A stretch of 64,000 nt of DNA from Rhea pennata (taxonomy: Eukaryota > Chordata > Aves > Rheiformes > Rheidae). The first letter of the stretch is position 1. Each line of letters starts with the position of its first letter. The notes beneath the pieces were generated by a model. The model saw nothing but the letters and a program-made list of their open reading frames with translations. It was not told the DNA's origin and ran no database searches. The stretch lies in the NCBI RefSeq assembly GCF_028389875.1, contig NC_084665.1:119926602-119990601 (forward strand). The letters run 5' to 3'. The translations under genes and the position numbers were made by a program. Shown here piece after piece: positions 37,301 through 49,802 of the stretch.

Positions 37301-38814
37301 GCTCCTTTTCCTGAGGGAAAAGTATTTGGCCACTGAGCAGCATATAGTCAAAATGCTATGTCCTATTCAGGCAAAAGTTAAGATAGCAGAAGATACGGAG
37401 AAGCTGAAGGTTGTGGAGCTGGGACAAAAGGAGTTGAAGGGATAGTAACAGGAACAAAACTGAGATTGTTGCAATTGGGAAATGTATAACTGCCAAATGC
37501 ACTGAGGCATACTTCTGTGTATGGACCCTTCATATTTAGGTGCCAGAGCAGTGTTGCATGCAACATGCAGGTTTCTGTGAGGTTACTGTGAAGCCAACTA
37601 AATCATACAGGAATGAAATGAGGGAGAAGTAGGCATTCAGACTGTTAATTAGGACCAAGTCGGATGCTTTCCTCTATTTAGCTCTTGAGAGAATCTTTTT
37701 CTGAAGTTTTCTTAGAGCTAGAGCTTTGTGCTTAAGCTCTGTTACCTAATTTAGAACAAGGACTGGAGCGTCCATGTGTTTCATAGCCATCTCGGTCTCT
37801 CATCCACTAAATACCTCATTTGAAACTTTGTCTTAAGTAATCTTTTGAGCCTAATTGAACAGCTTAAGATGTATCAAAAGTGACTATATGGCTCTGAGGG
37901 TGAGAGTCAAGGGCATGATGTTATTGCCCTAGTCTGACTCTTCCCCCTTTGGAGAGGAGAGTTGGCACATAATCAGTTAGGACAATTATGACATGTATTG
38001 ATAAAGCAAGAAACCAATAAAAAAATAACTATTTCTTAACAGGCTAACAATCTTACCATTATTAGTAGTACTATTAACTTACTGTTACATTACTATAAAG
38101 AAATATTATAAATCACACTCAAGATTATTGAGCTTCGTTCCATTCTCTTTCCCTCTCCTCTTAGTATCAGTCTTCCACTCTTTACTGCACCCTCCCACAT
38201 CTGTGTTTTAGACATAGACGTTAGGGATAGCTCTGCATTTCTTCCAATCTCCTGAGAAGCTGGAAGGGTCCATAGATAAGCTCCACTGCCTTGCGGAACA
38301 TTCCGACTTTTGGAAGAGGGCCTGATAGGGTGTAATAACCTTATTTCCCACCTCTCTCTCTCTTTTTTTTTTTTTTTTTTTCCTAGTGCTGGCCCTGCAC
38401 TTCCTTTTCTCTGCCATACTCCATTGAAATAAACAACCTGCTGCTTAAAAGTCCTAGGTCCATACCTAAATTTGATAGTCCAACTCTCTTGTTCAGACAG
38501 TTGTTCCAATATTGTATTACTATATAGTCACCTAAGTGCAGGTGACCTAAGTGAGGGACCCTATCTGACAAAGTAGGGATAGAACAAGGGCCAAAGGGCA
38601 GTCACTGTAATGAGGAGAATTTTCAACTAGGAACAATGCACAGTCAAGAAATGGTGAATAGGATGGAGAGCAAAAAATGATGGGTAATGGGAACAAGAGA
38701 GAGCTCAGGAATAATAAAATTGAGGGCACACCTCAAATATTTGTACACAAACACATGGTGCCTAGGAGGCAAACGGGAGGATTTAGAGCTGGAGTTCAGA
38801 CTTGCAAGGAACAT
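32090..38814. other. Non-coding flank downstream of TDRD15
   Basis: Reading frames reach at most about 140 codons (antisense at 38093-38509, low-complexity Lys/Arg-rich where it crosses the T-tract). No exon-like block, RNA gene or recognisable repeat was found besides homopolymers at 34297-34337 and 38365-38382. Confidence 0.65.
34297..34337. repeat. Poly(T) homopolymer, 41 bases
   Basis: This is the longest homopolymer in the window. Reading the complement, no AATAAA lies next to the poly(A) side, so it is not clearly a retrocopy tail. Its length is likely variable between individuals and is unreliable in assemblies. Confidence 0.9.
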
Positions 38815-40190
38815 CAGGGTTAACAGGGAGTTGACCTGTACAATTCATGGCTGACAGGCTAGATCCAGAGATGCTGAGACAACTGGCTGCTGTGTGGAGA
38901 TGGGATAGATTCCTGAAAACTAGAGGAAAGCAAATGTTGCACCTGTCTTCAAAAAAAATGCCTGAAGGATAATCAGGGAGTTAAACACTGGTCAGTTTAA
39001 CTTCAGTGCCTGGGAATATCAGGGACTGAGTTGTCTTGGAACACATTTCAGGGCATATGAAGGAGAAAGTGGTGCTTGGGAACACAGTCAGCATGGATTT
39101 TCCAAGGGTAAGTCATGTTCCATCAACTTAAGCACTTTCTATGATGAAGTAAATGACTATTTGTGGACAAGCAGAGAGCAGTGGATGTCATTTGCCTCAA
39201 CTTTAGCAAGGCTTTCAACAGTCTTTCTCCCATTAGTCTTATATCCAAGGTAGGATGCTACTGTTTGGATGGGTGAACAACCAGATTTTTGAAAAACTGG
39301 TTGGATGGCTAGGCTCAGAGGGTAATGGTTAATAGGACATGCTGTAACTGGAGGCTGGTAACAAAACGAGTATTGGAGGCATCTGTCCTGGGTCCTCTTC
39401 TGTTTAATGTCTTTATCAGTGGCCTAGAGGAGGCAGTATACTACTCCCTCATCAAGTTTGCATATGACACCAAAGTGGGGGGACTAGCTGATAAAACCAG
39501 ACTGCCATCCAGAATGACCTAGGCAGGCTGGAGGAATAGGCCAGCAGGAACCTGATGGAATTCAGCAAGGACAAATACAGAGTTCTGCACTTGGGAAGAA
39601 ATAATCCCTTGAAAAGATGCAGTTTTGGGACTGACTGGCTGCTAAGGAGATCCTAGTGGGCAGCAAGCAGAACATGACTGAATGGTATAACCTGCTCACA
39701 AAGAAAGCTAAAAGCATCTTGGGCTGTATTAGCAGAACAACAGATAATGCATCTTGGGTTGACAAGATGATCAAGGGGCTGAACCACATTTGCTCTGAGG
39801 AGAGACTGAGTGAACTGAGCCTCCTAAGCCTGGAGAACAGAACGCTTTGGAGGGGCTTAATAGAAACCTTGGACTACCTGTCAGAAGTTACCACAAAGAT
39901 CGAGACAGGCTCTTCACAGTGATATGTGGTCAGAGGATGAGGAACAATGGGCATAAACTGAAATGAGATGTTCAGATTGTAAAGCAAAACTTTTTCACAG
40001 TGAGGACAGAGAAGCACTGGAACAAGTTGCTCAGATGGATTGTGCAGTCTCTCCCTTCAGAGATTTTTAAACACCCAGGTGGACAAAGCTCTCATCAACC
40101 TCTGATCTGACCTCATAGCTGACCCTGTCTGAGCAGGAGGTTGGACAACATGACCTCTAGAGGTCCTGTTCTACCTGAATTACCCTGTAA
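38815..40190 (+). mobile_element. Long 5'-truncated CR1 LINE with reverse-transcriptase remnant
   Basis: Sense-strand avian CR1. TGGATGTCATTTGCCTCAAC plus TTTAGCAAGGCTTTCAACAG (39184-39223) is the 'VDVxxLNFSKAFNS' part of the reverse transcriptase. It is followed by the 'GVxQGSVLGPLLFNVFI' region (near 39390-39415) and GCATATGACACCAAAGTGGG ('FADDT' equivalent, 39460-39480). The 3' part has ATGATCAAGGGGCTGAACCA (39767 on) and the tail TTGGACAACATGACCTCTAG AGGTCC. Frameshifts and stops break the frame throughout, so it is a dead copy. A 65-codon open piece (39325-39522) is just the surviving reverse-transcriptase fragment. The 5' limit is approximate. Confidence 0.9.
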
Positions 40191-43100
40191 CTGCTATTAC
40201 TCCTTTTTATACCCCAGAAACCCCCAAAGTCCTGTTTCTGGAAGAGAGCGCATGGATCTGTCTCAGTGCAAAGCCAGTTTCATGCAAGCCACCTATGCTG
40301 TCAGCTTAAGTGTAAGCAGCTGACTTTAGACAAGTGATTAAGGACATACCTGTCTTGTTTGGCTTTTTCTGGCTGTGATTGGAAACTCCCACTGTGAAAA
40401 GCCTTTGCTAAACAGCTTGTGTCTGTAAAAAGAGATAGGTAGAGCAGAAGTATCCCAACAGACAAAGATTCCTAGAAACCCTGTCAACCTGCCACAAAGT
40501 TTATGTCCCTTTAGATACTTGAGACAAGGCTTTGGGAAAAAAAGCTTAAACTACTGCCTTCTGTCTGATCTCCTCACTCCTGTGTGCCTCCCACTCTTCC
40601 CAAGGTGTTTAAAGACATCTCTGTTCTTTGTGTAGCTTTAGACTTCCTCATCTGTATGTGTGGCTCCGTTGCCAACTCATGCTGGTTAATTACACAAAGC
40701 TGAAGGGATAAATGCTCTTGAGAATATGCACACACACCACTCTCACTCACACACAGACTTACTGTTTTTCTATAAGAAATATTTTGATTAGAGTAGTGCA
40801 AATATCCGTTACATAGAGTAATCTGTGAATTTTCTAAGACACCTCCTGATACTCTTGTAGAATTCCTTACCAGTAGGTTTGGATGGGGGTCAGTGGTCAT
40901 AAATGTGTTGCCGCCCAATGTGATTCATCACAGTTTTGTCTGATCTTGTTCAGGAGCCAGCAATGAAGTATGTTTAATGTGTATCAGAGGCTTGTGTCAG
41001 CTATATTCAATTTATACAGTGGTAAAAATACAAGGTTCAAAAGAAACATTGTACAGTGTATATGCTGCACAAGTACATGGATGTATGAGAAGAGAGGAGG
41101 AAAGATTTGTTGTTCAGAAAGTCGTTTTTAAGGGGAGTTGTGCTATCTGTTGGAGACAGTCTCATCTTCACTGAGGTAAGACAATCCTTAATGTGATAGG
41201 AGTGTCACAGCTGTGTTTTGAATAAATTCTGGGGAAGAAAGCTGAAATCTTAAGGGATCCCGGAGAAGCTACCAAACAAACAAACAAGATTTATGGCTAA
41301 CATGCAGAAATAGTAAGATTACTGCAACTATTGCAACTGTTACTGCACCCTGATTAGTGCAACAGGAAGGGTGTGTGAGAAGGCAGAATTTCTGGTGAGA
41401 TGCAGTGAGAAAGCGGCTTTGGTCATCAGCTACCTTCATGGGAAAAGGCCTTGTGGATTTGTTTGTGATGCAAATTATTGCACCTTTTCTTTGACATCTT
41501 GTCCTTTAATAAACATAAATAACTGTGATTTTTCAGTGTTGTAAACAATTGCTTTGCATTTTATTTTAACCTAGTAGAACTTGATTTAAGAGTGATGGAT
41601 TAACATCAAAACATTTTTTTATGCAGGAAAATAACAAATCTAGTAAATAGGGTATTAAGATTCCCTTTCAGTAGTTTTGAGGGAACAGAAACTTTTATAA
41701 AAGTAACAGATCTACTAGTGTAAAAGCTTTATTGGCCGATTTCAGAGTGGCAATAGCAGAGACCAGGAAAGCCAGTCTAGTTGTAGTTAAGAATGCTCAT
41801 CATAATGCGCGAGGTAGGAGGAAACACACTTGAAGTGGAAGGAGTTTGTGATACGAGCTTAACTTTGTGTTTGGTTTCACCTATGAGGTGTTTGTATGGT
41901 GAAAGTGCCCTTTAAAGAAAAGCTTTCTACTAGGCTCTGATTATTCATGTTTGAGCCACACTGACATCTGGTGGCTCAGTGCATATACACATGGTGCTTG
42001 GTACACATTTTCAGGATATTTACTTTAGTTTTACCCCTTTCTTAAACTTCCATTAAATGCGGATCTCTCTCTGTCTACTTCTGTTCTGAGAAAATGTGAA
42101 ATGTTACAGTAAGCAGAGGAAAATAAATTGGAGATAGCCTGATACTGTACAAAAACAGAATAAAATAATATGTGCTTGAAGGAATTAAACATAAACTGGT
42201 CATTGTGGTGCCCTGAGAACTGTACTTTCAATCCCCAGTAAAACCCAGAACAAATGTGGTGAAAGCACAAGCACAGTAGCAGGGAAGGGGAAGGAGATAG
42301 CAGAGAAACCAGACCCACAGGTCTGAAGTAGGCTAAAGAAAAAATTTTTGGTGCCAAATTTTGGATTTTTATGGATAGCTATATATGTGGATGGATTTTC
42401 AAAAGCGCTTAAAAATGAAATTAATGCTCAGTAAATTTTTACTTCTTAATAATTTAGACGTGTTAGAATATCTCAGTCTTTCTCTTTAAGAATTTATTTT
42501 TTCCAGAATAAATTGTCAAAATAAAATCTTCAAAATACTTAAAAGCGCTGAACTGAATTGGGGAAAAACTACCTTAGTTTCTAAAGATTTAGTAAAAAAT
42601 ATTTTCTATAGCCACCATTTCTAGAGCTGCATCATGAAAGAAAAGTCTTAAAATTGTGAATACTGCATAGTTTTTAGTGAGCAGTAAACATCAGAAATCC
42701 AATTGAGTGACTCTGGGATATAATTGGACTCAGTTCTGTGAAAATCCTGTGCTGCAAATAAAAAGGAATGGTGTAAAAGTGGGTTTTAATATTCTTTTTC
42801 ACTTTAAAGAAATACCAAGGTGCTAAGAGAGAAAACACCATTTGACAGACTTTGATTCTGATTAATTCTTTAGTGTTTAATCACCCTAATTTCATAGGAG
42901 TTTGAACTTAACACATAATATATGATCAAGCTCTTTAATTATGTTCATTTTCTTTAAAGCCATGGAACCATTGATCTCCTCTAATCTGACATTCCACATA
43001 ATGTGGAATTTCACTTACTTTTGTATTAAGCCAGTATTCCCCCTTTTGCCTCCAAGTGTTCAAACCTTCATCTCTCATTTCCCGCCTTCAAGCTATAAGC

Positions 43101-45084
43101 TTACTACTTACCCCCTTGAAGCTGTTTTACTGTACAAAAAGTATTAAAAAGCCATGATATGTCTCTCTTTCTCTATCCACAGGACTCGTTCTAGGAGGTA
43201 TTCTCTTTTTTGGTGGGGGAAACCTATGCTCCAGTTTCTGCTCAAAGAAATTTTTATGCATTTTTACATATATTTTTTAAAAAACCTCACTGATGAAACA
43301 AATCTGGGAGCAGAAACTAGGACTTTTATAATCTAGACATGCTCCCTGTGTTATATACTTTATTTTCCCTAATTAATCGTGGATCCTTTTCTGCAAAATG
43401 GGATACCTTCATCAAGTGAAATCAAATGACTAACACACCCGAAAGAATTAAAAAAAAAAAAAAAAAAAAAAAAAGAAAAAGAAAGAAAAGAGGCCTGGAA
43501 TCTGGAATAGAGAACTACCTTTGTGTTTTCTCCACTTGGATTGTGTGCATCTGCGTACTTCATAAAGAGTTACTTCTTTTGTGTTTTAAATGTTAAAACA
43601 CATTTGTTTATGAAATAAATGAGACTCTTAATTTTATGAGGAGCTATAGAGCTGTGAACAAGTGGATGGAAGAACCTGCCTGCAACATAAATAAGTCAGC
43701 TAAGGAAGGGTGGCATTTCAGACAGACACCTGTACTCAGTGTTTCCTGTTGGCTGTTCCCTTGTTGGACTCATGATTTGTTTAGAACGTATTTTGAAACA
43801 TCTGCCTCTCCTCATAGTGTGAGTTGGGAGTCTGCTCTGAAGCTCAGTGTGCCTTATCTTGTGCTTACTGTAAAGTAACACCTTACCCAAGTATAGATGG
43901 GCCAGATCCAGCAAAGGACATCTGATCTTTGAGCTGACCATCCCATTTGGAGAATGCCAAGGTTTCCTGTAGTAGTGTATGGGGAAAGTTTGAGTCCTCA
44001 GTATGAGATCTAAAGCAGTCAGCATAGTGAACAGAAGAATGAAGGCATATTCTAATGTTACGCGTGCTGTTTACATCACTTGGTTAGATAGTAGAAGTTC
44101 CAAGAACAAATTCCCATTCAATTCCACAATGTAGGGGAAGAACCTATATGGCATTTAGAGAAAGGACGCTATCCCTTATTCTTACTGAAATTGTGCTGTA
44201 GTACTGCAAAACACTCAGAATTACTACTTTGGGCAAAAGGGGAAAGGGTATGATTTGGTAGCCTAGCTGCTAGGCCACAGAACTGAAGTGGTTAAGGCAA
44301 ATGCTCTAGAGCCTTGTTCACTTGTTGACTAGTTCACTATTTTATCCTCAGTGGAGTAGTTTCAAGAGGAGAAGTTTAAAAAGCTGCTTATGTTGTTATA
44401 CTTTGGTGATGGAAGGAATGTTTTTGGACATTCTCAAGCTGAAAACAGCTCTCATTTCCTGAGTGAATGACTGTTAAACTGTTCATTAGTGCTTGCTGCT
44501 GTCATCTCTGGCTACTCTAAAAAAAAAAAAAAAAAAAAGTGCCCTATGGTTTATACTAGGTGTTCTCTCAGAGGACCTTTTATCATAACTGGGGGGCCCT
44601 AAGGGTTAGAATGTAAGAACACCTGCTTTTTGGATTCTTAGCCCCTAAAGGATGTAGGTTGAAAAAGGCCCACGCTCTGGATTCCAACTGGGTGTAGGTG
44701 GGAAATAAGCACTGAGGGGCTGAGATTGAAGCAGTTCTGGGCATGCTCAGTAGCCCCAATACGGGTGCCTGGGGAACTGTGAAATCAGACAGGGAGGCAG
44801 CTAGTAATTGCAGGTGCCTGCAGGTACGACAGCTGCAGAACAGGGTGTTTTAAATAACAAGTTTGAACCTGGATGCTACTATTCTGCCTAATACATGCTT
44901 TAGGACTTCATTAAATTTGGTCCAATCACTCTTAACTAGTGCTATTAATTTTCTTCAGAAATATTTCTATGTTTTTTTTTAATTAAGGCTATTGCTACTT
45001 CTTTTTTTTTCTTTTTTGGGCTTCTAGCAAAAACTGTCATTTTCTTATTTTCAGAAGATTGAGTTCAGTACCACTTTTAAACAA
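40191..45084. other. Non-coding region between two CR1 copies
   Basis: No gene is seen. Homopolymers occur at 43450-43474 (A25) and 44519-44538 (A20). A 114-codon antisense frame (40574-40918) shows no domain or splice context and is taken as chance. Confidence 0.65.
43450..43500. repeat. A25 homopolymer with purine tail
   Basis: Twenty-five A (43450-43474) are followed by a GAAAAAGAAAGAAAAG purine run. No polyadenylation hexamer lies just upstream. Confidence 0.85.
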
Positions 45085-46310
45085 ACTAGATGCATTCAAG
45101 TCTAATGGACTGCATAGGATGCATTTGAGGTTATGGAATGAACTGGATGATGTTGTCATGACACTACTCTACTGTTTTTGAAAGGTCTTAGCAATTGTGG
45201 GACATCTGTGGTTATGGATAAAAAAAAGCAAATGTGATACCCAACTTCAAAAGGAGAAGGAAGTAAGATCTAGAGGACTACAGGACCCTCAACCTAAAAT
45301 GAGTACTTAGAAGATTATTAAACAAATCCTTATGGAAGCCATATCTAGGCCTATGAAGGACAAATAGTGATTGTGAACAGCCAGAATGAATGTACTAAGG
45401 GCAAATTGTGCTCAACCAATCTAACTGGCTCTATTGGTGAAGGGAGAGCTGTGGATGTCAGCTTTAGCAAGACGATCTGTCCAGGTGGACCACAAAGAAG
45501 ATGGGAAACTGACTAGACCTCTGGACTCAAAGGTGGTCATCAGCTCAAAATCCAACTGGTGGCCAATTATCAGTGGAGTTCCTAGGAGTCAATACTATGG
45601 CTTATACTGTTTAATGTCTTTTTTAATGAGTTGGCCAATAGGATGAAATTTGTTCTCAGTAAGTTTATGAATTACACCAAATTAGGGAGAATGTTCAATA
45701 TGCTGGAGGGCAGGGCTACTATTCAGAGGGATCTCAACAAGCTGGAGTAATGAGCTGCCATAAAGCTCATGAAGATGAATGAAGACAAAGTCCTGCACCT
45801 GGGATGAAACAACCCCATAGAACAGAACATGCTGAGAACCAACTGGCTAGAAAGCAGCTCTTCAGAAAAAGGGGAGTATATCCATTATCAGAGGTTTGGA
45901 TTCCTGGTGGACTTGAACATAGGTCAGCAGTGCACCAGTGTGGTGAGGAACTCTATGCACATACTGGGCTGGGTTTCATCACTATCTTCAACTACCTAAA
46001 CTGAAGGAACAGAGAAAATAGAGCCAGGCTTTTCTCAAAGGTGCACAGTATGAGATTGAGAGGCAATGGACACAAGTTGCGGCAAGGGTAATTCTAGTCA
46101 GATGTAAGGAAAATTTATTCCAAGTGAGAGTGGCCAAGCACTGGCACAGTTTTCTCAGAGAGGCTGTGGAATCTCTATCATTGGAGATACCGAAACTTGA
46201 CTGAACAAGGCTGAGCAACCTGCTGTAGCTTTGAAGCTAGCCTTGCTTTGAGGAGGGGTTGGATCAAATGGCCTCCAGAGGTCCATTCCAACCTAAATTA
46301 TTCTTTGATA
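45085..46310 (+). mobile_element. 5'-truncated CR1 LINE, second long copy
   Basis: Sense-strand CR1 without open frame. It begins around CTAGATGCATTCAAGTCTAATGG and passes through GTCATGACACTACTCTACTG and the reverse-transcriptase region (GGAGTTCCTAGGAGTCAATA near 45578, the 'GVPxxS' motif). It then runs through the CATGAAGATGAATGAAGAC segment to the tail GGCCTCCAGAGGTCCATTCC (46270-46289) and ATTATTCTTTGATA. The internal deletions differ from the copy at 38.8-40.2 kb, so the two are separate insertions rather than a duplication. Confidence 0.88.
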
Positions 46311-47237
46311 AGAATTTCCCTGGGTTATACACCACTATTATACAATAGTTGGTGTAGCTAAACTAGTTTTAGATGATTCAGCTTGGAAATAGATAGCTGT
46401 TTAGCTATGGTAACTAAGAACTTGGTACTTTTCTTTATAACTTAGCTGCGCTACCTAAATCATAGCAACACACATGCATATACAGTAGCACAGGGTAGAT
46501 CTAATATAGACACATCTAATTATCTCCATATGACTCTCCAGGAACAAATATCCTTTACTGAAACTATCAATAGGAAGTCCTCAGGATTGTGTGGTTTAAT
46601 GTTGACAGACTATATAGTAAACTACCAAAAGCCCTTTTCCTACTTCATCCTTTCTGACTTATACTTCTTCTAGTGTAAGAGCTTTTCCCCAGGAAGAGTC
46701 TTACATGGGTATGTGTGTTTGGGAGTGTGAATCTGGCTGAGCTAAAAAGTGCTTATTAATAAACTGAGAGCTTAATCAGTTACAGTTTATTCTATCTACA
46801 TTCAAGTCATAAGAATTTTATGGTGAGCTTTTCCTGCTTCACTCTTATTTTTCAGGATGTTCCTAAGCTCCAAATCTTTTTCAACAAGGAGATTTTCAGT
46901 TTAAGGGTACAGATGCTCGCCTGACAGATTTACTTGGTACTAATAGCCCTAATTTTGGAGTGAGTGACATTTGCCTTTTAATATTATTGTACCTGCTATA
47001 TGTTTATTACCCACTGTATGGATTCAGTTTACTCTTAGTAACCTCTTATCAGAATTAAATTCATTTGAAAAAAGAAAACCTTGTTGAAATTAATAAGCTT
47101 ATTATTGATTGTAAGAATTGCTTTTTTACAAAAAAATTGACGTATTGCAAAAAGTTTTACTGTATGAAGTATAATAAAATTATGTATAACTAGAAGTAAT
47201 GGGAGGAAATTAAAAATAATTTAAACTTCCTGAAAAT

Positions 47238-47420
47238 GAGTTCTGTTAGACTGTAGAATAAGTTCCCAGGGGAAGCTGTAGAAGCTTCATTATGTAGCTT
47301 ATTTAAAACTAGATTAGATGAAGTGCCTGAAGAGAACAAGCTTGAGCTGATCCATGTGAAGATGAAGCAGATGACCTCAGAGGTATTTTTTGCTTTTGAT
47401 TTATTTTATTCTATGATACC
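47238..47420 (+). mobile_element. Ancient CR1-type 3' tail fragment
   Basis: GTTAGACTGTAGAATAAGTTCCCAGGGGAAGC-like sequence is followed by TTTAAAACTAGATTAGATG and GATGACCTCAGAGG, and it ends near TTATTCTATGATA. These words match the 3' region of old CR1/L3-like LINEs. It is short and strongly diverged. Confidence 0.7.
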
Positions 47421-49787
47421 TTGTATCTGGGAAAGCCTTGGCCATTCTTATATGAGAATGTTTTGCAGGTACTCTCTTTTCTGCAGTGTTTCTGTGTGAT
47501 TTTTAAAATAAACTTTTCTTCATACTAGCAGCTTAAAGGTACATTGCTTCATTTTGCAATGCATGTGAGTAGAAATAATTGCTATTTTAAAACTCACAGT
47601 GCTAGAAATAACTTGATAAAAGTAGAAATATCTCCATAAATGTCTTAATTTTTCCTTTTGACTCTAGAGTTAAGAATGTGCTGTAAGGGTGAGCGTCCTT
47701 AAAACCTTTAAGTTACACATCCATGAGTGGCCTGACAGTTGTGAGCATGGTGCTTTCTTCTGTCCACAACTGAAGCCCTGAGCTCTTTCAAATTTTTCTT
47801 TTATAAGACAGGCCTGTGGATAGACAGTCATCTCTGTGTTCAGTGTCTCTCATGAAAGAGAATATCTCAGACCTTAAAAGAGACAGTAAAGACTCAGACT
47901 GGAATGTAAACACTTAAGTTTGAACTAATCACCACAGGTTTTCTTAATGCAATAGAAAGAAACAGACTTCTGTGTGGTAGATGTCTAAAATAGATGAATT
48001 GCTCCCTGACAGCGCTCATTTCTCTCCATTGACTTTAAGGGAACCTTACAGTATCTGAGATGCCTACAACATAAACTATATAATCTAGTTAGATCTCTGA
48101 CCCTTTCTGTCCCAACAGGAACAGTCCAAATATGAATTGTGCTTCTAGACTTGAGAATAACTGAATTTAAACAACTGTTTTACACTCTTCCACTCATGCA
48201 AATACTAGCAAAGAAAATTACATTCCTGCAGGCCAAGAAGCATACAGCAACGAGCAATAAATACATCAGCATCAACGACTGCGTATCTGAGATTGCTGTT
48301 TTGTCTTCTCACCTGCTGTTCTAGGAAGAACAGCATTTTACAATATTCCCAAAATTTTCTATCCCAGTCACATGGAAACTCTTCAGCACTTGTTTTTGTT
48401 TGGTCCCTAGCTTAGTCTCTGTTATAAACTTGTAAGGCATATATGATCCTAGCATTTCTTATCTGGAATGTTTACTTCCATGAGAGAAGACGATTTCTTC
48501 TAGAAGGCTTTAGAAGAAATTCCATATGAAACAAAATATGTTTAATATTTTTTAATATGTTTTCGTATTAAACAAAAAATCATTTTGGATTTGTAGCACT
48601 GTTTGATTTTTTTGTAAGTATTTAATCAAGTATTTAATCTCAAAGTTACTAAGGGACCAATAGGCTAATTTAAATTCTGCATTTTGAATCCACAGTAGCT
48701 GATCCAACCAGTTATGATTTGATAATTGATGCTACAAGAAGTGTAGATATTCATTAACTTCGGATCATCAATATCAAAGCTATCCTGGTGTTCATAGTAG
48801 GCTGTTTTTGTCTCTGTCAAAATCTGTGAGTGGCTGTACTAGTGATGGGCCTAGCTGACCAGTGGTGCTCAAAGTTACAAGCTAATATTGAAGAGCTGGA
48901 TCAGGTGCAGGAGCAAAGAAGGTTTGGAAAGAGGGGAAATTATGTTGTTGTTTGAAATACATACATATCCAGGATTTACATTAACTTTACAATATAGCTG
49001 CACTGTTTTCATCAAGGGAAGACTGTGGTTTATTCAGTCAGTGGTTTGCTCAGTTAAACAATGACTATACCTGCTTAGTTTTTTACTTGTAATGGATTTT
49101 CTTTGGCCAATACATATAAAATTTTAGTCCTGTAATACAGTCTTCGTGACCAGATGGTGTACTGGCATTCATTGGAACACTACTAAGTGACCATTTAACT
49201 ATTATGCATGTCCAATGGGAGTCTACAAACAGATTTATTAAAAAAAAAAATGTTGAATTTTACCACTTCCAGTGATACTGATAGCTGAAATTTCTGGGCT
49301 TGGTTCTTTGACCAGCTGTCTTCTTCCTTTAATTACCATTTTATTGACTTTCTTTAGCTGAGAAGGGGTCCCGTTCGTTGTCTGCAAATCTACTATGAAC
49401 TTTTAAATTTCTGGCAGAGGATGCTTGCAGAGTTTTCCAGTTTGTATTATGTACTACCTTGTCAACCCCTTCCTCACTTTTTTCTCCACCTGTCTAGGCT
49501 CCCTGAGAGTTGTGTGTGTCAAAAGTGAGTAACACTGACAAAAGTAGTTTAGGAACACTACTATAGGAACAACTGTACCAAATTACAAATCAGAAAAGCA
49601 CCTGTGGATTGTATGCTCTACTGAGCATGCTCTGCTGACCAGGGATGCTATTGTTTCCACATCTCCCTTTTTTGCCATATTTCATAATAACAAGCACTAA
49701 GAAAGAATGGCTTGACTAAATGGAAAAGAGATTGTAAAAGCATGTTTAACAGGTACCAGAATGTTTTGACTTCACTGAAATACAGTC

Positions 49788-49802
49788 GGCCACCAGGTGG
49801 AG
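49788..49802 (+). promoter_or_regulatory. CTCF-core-like motif
   Basis: GGCCACCAGGTGGAG matches the CTCF core at 11 of 12 positions (A in place of the last C). Motif only, binding unproven. It points away from the minus-strand motif at 18051, with TDRD15 between them. Confidence 0.3.

Noticed and set aside
38093..38509. 138-codon antisense frame
   Set aside because: It runs through a T-tract that encodes a Lys run, with no family resemblance or conserved start context.
39325..39922. Small frames of 65 and 88 codons
   Set aside because: They are surviving pieces of the dead CR1 reverse transcriptase and 3' region, not host genes.
41960..41976. Third CTCF-like site (ACATCTGGTGGC)
   Set aside because: Only 9 of 12 core positions agree, which is expected by chance in a window of this size.
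48028..48044. Third copy of the palindromic repeat (TCCATTGACTTTAAGGG)
   Set aside because: Only a short single-arm resemblance, without the loop or the terminal GAAATCCT/AGGATTTC words.
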